The notes beneath the pieces were generated by a model. That model ran no database searches, was not told where the DNA came from, and saw only the letters and a program-made list of their open reading frames with translations. The translations under genes were made by a program, and so were the position numbers. Source: CAZAFC01 sp964484675 (GTDB lineage Bacteria; Patescibacteriota; Saccharimonadia; Saccharimonadales; UBA4665). Taken from it: a stretch of DNA of 20,787 nt. Below are positions 1 to 5,720 of the stretch, one piece after another. The DNA lies in NCBI GenBank assembly GCA_964484675.1, contig CAZAFC010000010.1, positions 1 through 20,787 of the forward strand. Reading direction: 5' to 3'. Numbering within the stretch: position 1 is the stretch's first letter; each line of letters opens with the position of its first letter.

Positions 1-1
1 C

Positions 2-51
2 CTGCCAGTTAATGTACGATTCGTCAACCTTATGGTTGGCGTTTTTATTTT
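2..51 (+). repeat. Copy A of a two-copy intergenic element ending in a terminator-like hairpin
   Basis: This stretch aligns by eye with 11684-11732. Both begin CTGCCAG, share CGTCAAC, TATGGT and GGCG, and end in TTTTATTTT. About 40 of 50 positions agree in a hand alignment. The 3' half of this copy forms a good hairpin followed by T residues. The element could be the 3' end of a small RNA or a dispersed terminator-type repeat. Anything further upstream lies outside the window. Confidence 0.55.
22..51 (+). terminator. Rho-independent terminator, plus strand
   Basis: An 8-bp stem (CGTCAACC at 22-29 with GGTTGGCG at 34-41, one G-U pair) encloses the loop TTAT and is followed by TTTTTATTTT at 42-51. 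This is a classical intrinsic terminator. It would end a plus-strand transcript that starts before the window. Confidence 0.75.
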
Positions 52-128
52 CTCCTGTGACCCCGTCCATGCTGTTTCCTTCGTAAAGAAGATTAATTAT
101 TTCTGAACAGCTGTGTATTATTGAGATA

Positions 129-632
129 ATGGATACTATCACTAAGCGATATTTTATTGGTGCAGCTATTAGTTTTTTTGGAATGGTCAGCTTATGCCTC
201 ACTATCTATCCGAGCATTCTTCACAATTACCAGCATGGCATCAGTCAGTTTGGCGCAATTAGAACTACCCAAATTCCATTTTTTCTTGGTTTTGCAATTA
301 CTGCCGCATTTTTTGGCCTTATCTCTCGACACCTGCGAGTAATCAGCAGATTTTTGAGTGCAGTTTTTCTCGTGGCCACTCTTTGTTTGATTTGTATAGC
401 CGTTACCTCATATCCAATTAATCGTTTCATGTATGACCTCCATTGGGTGTTTGTGATTTTGCTCATCTTTGATGTAGTCGTGGCAATGACATGGCATATT
501 AAAAAGGATTTGTTACCAAGCTGGACTGACTACATGCTCGCCTTCATTTTTATGGGAACCACGATAATTAGTATTCTCCCAATTATTCATCACATTCCCT
601 TCTTTAGAAACTTTGTCTTGAGAGAGCATTAA
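129..632 (+). CDS. Five-helix integral membrane protein, unknown function
   Basis: The protein has 167 residues and I do not recognise its family. Five hydrophobic segments are visible at about residues 8-29, 45-65, 72-95, 104-122 and 134-155. Loops are short and there is no catalytic motif. A conserved-looking HNYQHGISQFG segment follows helix 1. Its size and helix pattern recall small DUF998-like membrane proteins, but that is only an impression. No Shine-Dalgarno site precedes the ATG. A TATTAT box at 116-121 ends 7 nt before it, which would place transcription start at or next to the ATG (leaderless). A second small frame begins 6 nt after the stop and may be co-transcribed. Confidence 0.75.
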   Translation: MDTITKRYFIGAAISFFGMVSLCLTIYPSILHNYQHGISQFGAIRTTQIPFFLGFAITAAFFGLISRHLRVISRFLSAVFLVATLCLICIAVTSYPINRFMYDLHWVFVILLIFDVVVAMTWHIKKDLLPSWTDYMLAFIFMGTTIISILPIIHHIPFFRNFVLREH

Positions 633-637
633 GCAGA

Positions 638-760
638 ATGATGCTCCGGCTATCACCATATATACATCAGAACTCGAAAGATGCTACGCGGAATAGGTTG
701 ACACTCGTATCATGTATTGGCGCGGCCGCCGGCTTATATTTGATGGTCTACACCCACTAG
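638..760 (+). CDS. Possible 40-aa small membrane protein
   Basis: ATG-ATG starts 5 nt after the stop of the upstream membrane protein gene, close enough for translational coupling. The 40-residue product has a polar basic N-terminal half (around YIHQNSKDATRNR) and a C-terminal hydrophobic stretch of about 18 residues (LTLVSCIGAAAGLYLMVY), the layout of a single-pass small membrane protein. There is no clear ribosome binding site beyond the GAGAGAG near 621-627. The frame is short enough to be chance. Position and composition are the only support. Confidence 0.35.
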   Translation: MMLRLSPYIHQNSKDATRNRLTLVSCIGAAAGLYLMVYTH

Positions 761-969
761 TCAAACGGTGATCAAAGTGCTGAGACCGTAAAAGTGCACT
801 AGGTATCAAAAATCGACAATTCTGTTTATCATAAAAGAGTCATGGGTCATCATTTTTACCGTTACCATACTTTGCAAGAATTTTGCTACTAGTTATAGAC
901 AGAATTGAGTTCCGAAACCTCAAAATCTAATTGATCCGCGAAAGTTATATCCTGAGCGAGCCCTGCCAA
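761..969. other. Gene-free stretch with a long-range inverted repeat
   Basis: No convincing coding frame is seen on either strand. A perfect 9-bp inverted repeat, CAATTCTGT at 817-825 and ACAGAATTG at 899-907, is separated by 73 nt. A shorter GCAA/TTGC hairpin lies around 875-887. The minus-strand gene ending at 970 has no clear T-rich terminator here. Confidence 0.3.
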
Positions 970-3612
970 TCACTGGTGCACGCGTATGCTCAGCCGACCA
1001 GTATCAGCATCTGATGGATTAATGATGACGGTATAGGCGCTTGTGGCAGGCAGGATTGTGCCCCCTTCGCTACTAATGCCTCCCTTTCCGCCGGTAATAC
1101 AACCCGATCCGAGCGATTGCTCGTCTGGTCCGACCAGCTCAAATCCACCGCATTGGTCGGGCAGTGTGCTGTTACTTGAATCGATATATACGCGTTGGCC
1201 TGCAGTGCCTGAGAAACGAAATGTAGCGGTTGCGCCTGGCGTGCTGAGGTTGGCTGTTATGGCTGGGCCGTTTATTGTAATGTTGGTGTCAACATCTTTC
1301 ACGACGATCAGTTGCGCAATCGTTTGACCTACCTGGTTGTCTGCAGGAGTGATTTGTAGTGTGTACGTTCCGGTGGTCGGTAACGCTACGGTATCTATAA
1401 ATCCGTGTCCGTCGGTAATACAGCCAGTACCTAACTGATCGTTGGCGGCGTCTGTAATGCCGATGCCACCGCACTGGTTGGGTAAGGTCGAGTGCGATAT
1501 GGCTACAAACACCTTCTCTCCAGCTGTGCCAGTAAAGGCTGCGCTACCAGTGCCGCCGGGCTTGCGAATGTCTATGTCAAACGTTTTGCCGCTAGACGAG
1601 TTGGCATCTTGCCCATGGGCAGCTGCGAGTGCAAATTCCGGTCGGCCGGTAAGTGCGACGTCGAGCGCGCAGTCGGCTAGCACAGAAGTGTCGTAGACAC
1701 CTAGTTTGCGACATAGATCTTCCGCTGCTGCTCTACCGGGTACGTTGGTTGCAGCATCTTTGTCTGGAAAGTTGCGATCGGTGTAGGTTTTGGTACTGGT
1801 ACCGGTGTCGTAGGTAAACAGTGATGATTTGCTGTCGACGCGCCAGCTGTCAGCGAATCTAGGAAATAGCTGGCTGAAAGTCGGTTTAATGGTAGTTTTG
1901 GTGCGGCGAATGACCAGATCATCGCCGCTATTGTCATTAAAATTACCGAGCAGTCCTTGCAATTTCCCTTGGCGGTCGCTGGCAACGTCAAGCGTCAAGT
2001 GCAGGCCCCAGCTACCAATAACCTCTAGTGTCGCAAACGAGCCGTCAGGCCACTGTGCACGTACCAACTGTGGGGTAAGCGGAATGACCGTTCCTCCTCC
2101 CGGTAGTTTGAAGCTTTGCGTAGGCAAAGCCTGCCCTTTGCCGTTTACCAGAAGAACGACCTTTCCCTGTCTGATCTGTGCTTCAATTTTGTCGGTGGCT
2201 ACTTGCATGGCAACGGCTGTGTTGACCGATATGTCGCGCGTCCCAGGGAATGGTTGCTGGCGCGTTTGTATTTCAAACCCGCCACTGGGGTCTCGTGCGG
2301 TAATGAATTCGCCCGCTGCCTGGAAATCGTAGTGTAGTCCATCAAAGGTAACGATGTGCGGATCGCCGTTGGATTGGCCACATGCTGCGCTGCTGCATGA
2401 CGGCTGAGGCGGAGGTGGCGGTGTGCAATCGCCCGAAGGCAGCGGGTTGTGGCCATAATATGTTCGCGGTGGCATACCTAGTGCTTGGCGCAAGGCATTT
2501 TCAGCACGAGTAGCCATGACTTCGCTCGTCTCGATACCACTGCCAGCGCAGTCTTCACGGCTTGAAATGTTATTAAGCATCTCGTAGGCATGGTACATCT
2601 CGTGAAAAAGTCGGGGGCATGGGTATGAGACGACCGCGGGGCTGCCGGGATCATGCCCGGCATAAGTGCCAAGGTGGACCGGGTCCCAGTAGATTCGGAA
2701 GCTATGGTCGCCGGTGCGCGTGGTGTCGTTTACTAGATTGTCGGTTGGCTCGATTTGGATCTGTTGGTCGGCCAGCGCATCAAGTATTGGGCCGGTAATG
2801 TCTCGATGCTCATTCAAGGTCGCCATGCAATCATTGAACTCGCTTGTTGCACTGCTCGGCACATCGTAATCGGCCTTGACTGGTGGTGCATGCCACAGTG
2901 TGGCTGCTGTTGCGATCAGCGCTATGGCGACAACAGCAGGGTGTGTTCCCAAATGATGCGATGAGTGCCGGCGTAGTCGCCACAACACTGTAATCGTAGC
3001 AAGGATGGCAACGCCGACCACTAGGCCGATTATCGGCCAGGAAGAGCGCGTTTTGACGGGTGTGACGGTGGTGTAAGCTGGGGCGCACATTGGCACGCTA
3101 CTTGGACTAGTTATGGGTGCATTGTAATTTGCATCGATAGACAGCGGCTGTCTATCGTTGATGGGGTATTGCGTGCCATATAGCCCGGTACTCGGTGCCC
3201 AGACTACCGATTCGAGCACATGAGCGGAGCCGTCTGCGGATACCCGGAGCGGAATAGCTGCTGATTCCCCTGGTTTGAGCACCTTGAGCTGTTGTGACAG
3301 TTCTGCGTCCACGGCATCGTCAGAAGCAACATCTGTTTGCTGTGGGGTAATCGTTTTGTCACCTTGGACGACCCGTGTAAACGACACCGTCCCAAAAGCA
3401 GTCGTTGCTATTTGGCAGGCGGTCTTTGATGAGTTAGTGAGTGTAAGGGATGGATGTAGTGGGTTGCTAGCCTGAATTTTGGCCACGAGTGCCGCATCAG
3501 GCGACGCTGCCAACGCCTGCCCGCCCAAAAATGAACAGACGACCAAGAATCCAGCAGCTATAGCCCAACCTCTTAGCCACCGCATTCTCTGCCAAGTTGC
3601 CCACCGCTTCAT
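970..3612 (-). CDS. Secreted membrane-anchored M91-like zinc metallopeptidase with VWD domain and two PPC-like repeats
   Basis: The start is ATG at 3612, giving 880 aa. A frame extending to a TTG at 3648 is less likely because that TTG is the -35 box of a promoter. Residues 1-35 form a signal peptide (basic start, hydrophobic core, ALA-A). Residues 36-190 look like an extracellular beta domain. Two hydrophobic helices follow (about 192-211 and 223-243), separated by a basic histidine-rich loop that fits positive-inside topology. Next comes a metallopeptidase-like domain with HEMYH (337-341) and a downstream E-N/RxxYG block typical of Peptidase_M91 (NleD-like). A Pro-rich linker leads to a von Willebrand type D domain (about 411-595; NGDPHIVTFDG start, GLLGNFN end) and a Cys-containing tail. 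Two C-terminal beta-sandwich repeats (about 676-774 and 784-880) share STLPxQCGG and GCIT motifs, so each probably has one disulfide. Likely a cell-surface protease or adhesin; the substrate is unknown. Confidence 0.85.
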   Translation of the reverse strand: MKRWATWQRMRWLRGWAIAAGFLVVCSFLGGQALAASPDAALVAKIQASNPLHPSLTLTNSSKTACQIATTAFGTVSFTRVVQGDKTITPQQTDVASDDAVDAELSQQLKVLKPGESAAIPLRVSADGSAHVLESVVWAPSTGLYGTQYPINDRQPLSIDANYNAPITSPSSVPMCAPAYTTVTPVKTRSSWPIIGLVVGVAILATITVLWRLRRHSSHHLGTHPAVVAIALIATAATLWHAPPVKADYDVPSSATSEFNDCMATLNEHRDITGPILDALADQQIQIEPTDNLVNDTTRTGDHSFRIYWDPVHLGTYAGHDPGSPAVVSYPCPRLFHEMYHAYEMLNNISSREDCAGSGIETSEVMATRAENALRQALGMPPRTYYGHNPLPSGDCTPPPPPQPSCSSAACGQSNGDPHIVTFDGLHYDFQAAGEFITARDPSGGFEIQTRQQPFPGTRDISVNTAVAMQVATDKIEAQIRQGKVVLLVNGKGQALPTQSFKLPGGGTVIPLTPQLVRAQWPDGSFATLEVIGSWGLHLTLDVASDRQGKLQGLLGNFNDNSGDDLVIRRTKTTIKPTFSQLFPRFADSWRVDSKSSLFTYDTGTSTKTYTDRNFPDKDAATNVPGRAAAEDLCRKLGVYDTSVLADCALDVALTGRPEFALAAAHGQDANSSSGKTFDIDIRKPGGTGSAAFTGTAGEKVFVAISHSTLPNQCGGIGITDAANDQLGTGCITDGHGFIDTVALPTTGTYTLQITPADNQVGQTIAQLIVVKDVDTNITINGPAITANLSTPGATATFRFSGTAGQRVYIDSSNSTLPDQCGGFELVGPDEQSLGSGCITGGKGGISSEGGTILPATSAYTVIINPSDADTGRLSIRVHQ

Positions 3613-3619
3613 AGCCACT

Positions 3620-3648
3620 ACTATAGGACGTTTTATGGCCGTAGGCAA
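3620..3648 (-). promoter_or_regulatory. Promoter of the metallopeptidase/VWD gene, leaderless start
   Basis: On the minus strand, TTGCCT (3648-3643) is followed after exactly 17 nt by TATAGT (3625-3620). ATG follows after 7 nt at 3612. Transcription would begin at or beside the A of ATG, so no 5' leader is expected. This is why ATG 3612 is preferred over the TTG at 3648. Confidence 0.6.
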
Positions 3649-3755
3649 TCAACTAGTTTTAAAGCGGAGAATACGTACTCAAGGGTATCAGCATAAACAT
3701 TATTGGCGCAGCAGAGTTATGACTTATGTCGTGGTTTAAGAGGAGTGCGCTAAAG

Positions 3756-4229
3756 ATGAAAGAGTACCCTTACGATCCCCCTCGGCCAGAGGCCGTACAG
3801 GATGTTAATCCTGATGGAGCCGAACAGCCGGAACTGTGCACTGAAGATGTCGCTCGACAAGCTTTTGTAGTCGAGGCTACCGAATGGGCTAGGGCAGATT
3901 GTAACAGATCTATAGAGCAGCAACTCTTCCTGTTAGGCCACGAGGCGCGAAGCGAGCAAGATCCGGAGAAGAAGCTTGAACTTGAGAGCAAGCTCGAACA
4001 TGATCGGAGTGTCTATGACCAAAAGTTAAAACGTGAAGTGGATTGCTATATGGCACTCGATGATATCGATCCTGCTCGGGCTATTACCGAAGAAGCCGCT
4101 CTGCGCGATGAGGCAGCTATAAATGTTCGCTTCGGTCGGAAAGATCAAGAGCTTGCAGAAGTAGCAGTGCTCGTCGCAGGAATAATAGGGGCTTCTAACG
4201 ATCGGCAGTTTGACGGTCAAGTTTTGTAA
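3756..4229 (+). CDS. Unknown charged helical protein, likely truncated by an in-frame TAA
   Basis: The start chosen is ATG 3756 because AGGAG at 3741-3745 sits 10 nt upstream. An in-frame ATG at 3726 has no such site. The product has 157 residues, is rich in Glu, Asp, Arg and Lys, and is predicted to be mostly helical with a coiled-coil-like centre (around EKKLELESKLEHDRS). There is no signal peptide, membrane segment or recognised motif. The TAA at 4227-4229 is followed in the same frame by 95 further open codons of similar composition ending at TAG 4515-4517. The intact gene was therefore probably about 253 codons, and this is its N-terminal part. It is divergent from the metallopeptidase gene. 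Function unknown. Confidence 0.6.
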   Translation: MKEYPYDPPRPEAVQDVNPDGAEQPELCTEDVARQAFVVEATEWARADCNRSIEQQLFLLGHEARSEQDPEKKLELESKLEHDRSVYDQKLKREVDCYMALDDIDPARAITEEAALRDEAAINVRFGRKDQELAEVAVLVAGIIGASNDRQFDGQVL

Positions 4230-4517
4230 CCGAATCGTTTATATTATCGGAAGTTAGCTTCGACGTTACGACTTGTAGCAGATCCTAGTGATACGGACAA
4301 AATCAACCCCATTCTGCATAGGTTAAATGAAGGGGCGCAAGATGATAATTTACGTGTGCTTCTAGAACGACTCTCCGCAGAGCTGTCAGCTCTTCGGGAT
4401 GTAAACGGTAGTCGTCGAGTAGCTTTTCTAGAGCGCTACCAAGCTGGCGAACGCCTCTCTAGCCTTAATGCTCTGTATCCAGATCGTAACCATGACGGGA
4501 GCTCTAGGAAGAGTTAG
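4230..4517 (+). pseudogene. C-terminal remainder of the preceding gene after an in-frame TAA
   Basis: Reading straight on in the frame of the gene starting at 3756 gives 95 sense codons (beginning PNRLYYRKLASTLRLVADPS) and then TAG. The segment has the same charged helical character (for example NLRVLLERLSAELSALRD). No ATG, GTG or TTG occurs in frame until GTG 4356, and none has a ribosome binding site. The simplest reading is one gene with a nonsense mutation or a one-base sequence error at codon 158. The context TAA-CCG does not resemble a known readthrough signal. Confidence 0.5.
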
Positions 4518-4688
4518 CAACATTTGTTACCGACCACATGAATTCGCCTTCAGCGCACTTATTTCGCTCACGAATCCGTATCTGTTAAAAGTTCGACATG
4601 GTTCTCCTTAAAAACAGAACAAATTAATCACGTCGGGGTGCTGTTCATTATACGAAGTAAAACTGCACGGAAGAGCAGGACGACTCAA

Positions 4689-4717
4689 TTGAAGTCAAGG
4701 GTGGTCCATGTCACAAT
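4689..4717 (+). promoter_or_regulatory. Promoter of the SRPBCC gene
   Basis: TTGAAG (4689-4694), a 17-nt spacer and CACAAT (4712-4717) precede ATG 4725 by 7 nt. Both hexamers match the sigma70-type consensus at 4 of 6. The spacing again predicts a transcript that starts at the initiation codon. Confidence 0.4.
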
Positions 4718-4724
4718 AAAGCTT

Positions 4725-5153
4725 ATGAAAAAAATACAACTTGACCTAACGGTACCGTACCCAATAGAAACTGTCTGGCAAGCAATTACTAAGCCAGAGC
4801 TAATGTCCCAGTGGCTCATGGAGACAAATATCAGCCCCGAAGTAGGTCATGAATTCAAATTCAAAGGCAAGCCAAACAAAATGTGGCGCGGTTGGGTTGA
4901 TTGCAAAGTCACCAAAGTGGACCCACCCAAAATGATTCAATTTACCTGGCAGAACTCTGAAAAGCACACGCCTACTACCATTACCTACACACTTTCAAAG
5001 GATGGAGACAACAGCACTCGTATTAACGCCGTCAACGACGGTTTCGACGGGACTTACGGTGCCTTTGACGGTCTACTCTTTAGGTCTATGATTAAAATGG
5101 GAATGAAAGTAGAGTTCAAGAAGAAGCTGCGAGCGGTGCTCGCTAAGATGTAG
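4725..5153 (+). CDS. SRPBCC-fold protein of the AHSA1 type
   Basis: The protein has 142 aa from ATG 4725. The open frame extends to 4638, but the upstream part is unlike protein and the promoter lies inside it. The sequence begins with a beta strand, then PYPIETVWQAITKPELMSQW, the typical start of Activator-of-Hsp90-ATPase-homolog-1 / START-like proteins (hydrophobic strand, P-x-E-x-V-W, helix with W). A GWVDCKVTKVDPPKMIQFTW strand pair and a long C-terminal helix rich in Lys (about 117-142) follow. The fold encloses a hydrophobic ligand cavity. Bacterial members are mostly of unknown ligand, and some act in stress or small-molecule binding. The length is normal for the family. It appears monocistronic. 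Confidence 0.85.
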   Translation: MKKIQLDLTVPYPIETVWQAITKPELMSQWLMETNISPEVGHEFKFKGKPNKMWRGWVDCKVTKVDPPKMIQFTWQNSEKHTPTTITYTLSKDGDNSTRINAVNDGFDGTYGAFDGLLFRSMIKMGMKVEFKKKLRAVLAKM

Positions 5154-5183
5154 GACGAGTTTTTGTAGCTGACAGCCTCACGG

Positions 5184-5396
5184 TTAAGCACAGTATAAGC
5201 GGTCCCTAGTTTTTGCAAGACTGCATAGCTTTGCTTTGTAGCGGGCAGAGCCCGGCTTCTTCGTCCACTCTCTCAAAGTTCCATTAGCGTACCGTAAGCC
5301 CTGCCACGAATCTTCACTAAGTCTGCAGGTGTTATCTGTAGACTTCTTTAGTACAGAGAAGTTCGAGTCCTGAGCTCTGATGCGGTTGTTGGGGCA
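5184..5396 (-). other. 70-codon open frame without a start codon, protein-like
   Basis: Minus-strand codons from 5396 down to the TAA at 5186-5184 are open after a TAG at 5399-5397. They encode a basic, Cys-containing peptide with segments such as SEDSWQGLRYANGTLREW and SARYKAKLCSLAKTRD, which look coding in composition. No ATG or GTG lies near its beginning. It follows the 71-aa frame ending at 5414 in another frame. It could be the damaged remainder of the same gene or pure chance. No family is recognised. Confidence 0.25.
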
Positions 5397-5413
5397 CTAA
5401 TTATATTTCTATT

Positions 5414-5629
5414 TCAGGCTCCCGCCTCAAAAGCAGCCTTCCGCTTTTCGACCTCGGTACACGGAAGATACGAGTTGACAACAGCCGACCGCAGCTGCCG
5501 TTGCGTACCGGTTACACAGTCGATACTAGTCGGCTGGCTCAGAATCTCGTGTATCTTTTCGCTGTTATAAGGCCAGGTATACTCGCGCGATAACGGCCTG
5601 TCGGAGATATTCTCTTTTAGGTGGCTCAT
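5414..5629 (-). CDS. Small hypothetical protein, 71 aa, uncertain
   Basis: ATG 5629 to TGA 5414 encodes a polar peptide with no membrane segment and no known motif (ends EVEKRKAAFEAGA). No Shine-Dalgarno site is present. TATAC overlaps the start, so the leaderless geometry seen at other genes here does not fit. It lies just after the hairpin that follows the 1340-aa gene and reads in the same direction. It may be real, a fragment or chance. No function is proposed. Confidence 0.3.
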   Translation of the reverse strand: MSHLKENISDRPLSREYTWPYNSEKIHEILSQPTSIDCVTGTQRQLRSAVVNSYLPCTEVEKRKAAFEAGA

Positions 5630-5641
5630 GTATAAATTTTG

Positions 5642-5669
5642 GGCGATTAGCTCCGGGCAGCCAATCGCC
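5642..5669 (-). terminator. Hairpin after the TOPRIM/dsRBD gene
   Basis: GGCGATT (5642-5648) pairs with AATCGCC (5663-5669), and inside it GCT (5650-5652) pairs with AGC (5659-5661), with an A/C mismatch and a 6-nt loop. It lies 52 nt beyond the stop of the minus-strand gene at 5721. Only a short AT-rich tail (CAAAATTTATA) follows on the minus strand, so this is either a weak terminator or an mRNA 3'-end stabiliser. Confidence 0.5.
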
Positions 5670-5720
5670 GCGTAGTAGTTGTTCGCGCGCGCCGGGCGCG
5701 GCCGTGTCGAGGTTACTTGT

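Noticed and set aside
3613..3648. TTG start at 3648 for the metallopeptidase/VWD gene
   Set aside because: This TTG forms the -35 hexamer TTGCCT, 17 nt from TATAGT. The ATG at 3612 gives a clean signal peptide and the leaderless geometry.
4227..4229. Recoding of TAA as a sense codon
   Set aside because: TAA, TAG and TGA all end other genes here at expected places (for example TAA for the APH gene and TAG for AlaX). A reassigned code is not supported.
4585..4596. 12-bp exact match TTAAAAGTTCGA with 11655-11666 near copy B of the repeat
   Set aside because: Matches of 12 bp are expected by chance in a window of this size, and similarity fades within a few bases beyond.
4638..4724. Upstream extension of the SRPBCC protein
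   Set aside because: The extra 29 residues are basic and unlike the family N-terminus. A promoter lies within this stretch, and the fold begins at Met 4725.
5341..5390. tRNA-like GTTCGAGTCC at 5361-5370
   Set aside because: The flanking bases do not form a 5-bp T stem, and no acceptor, anticodon or D arms can be drawn. It is a simple hairpin region.
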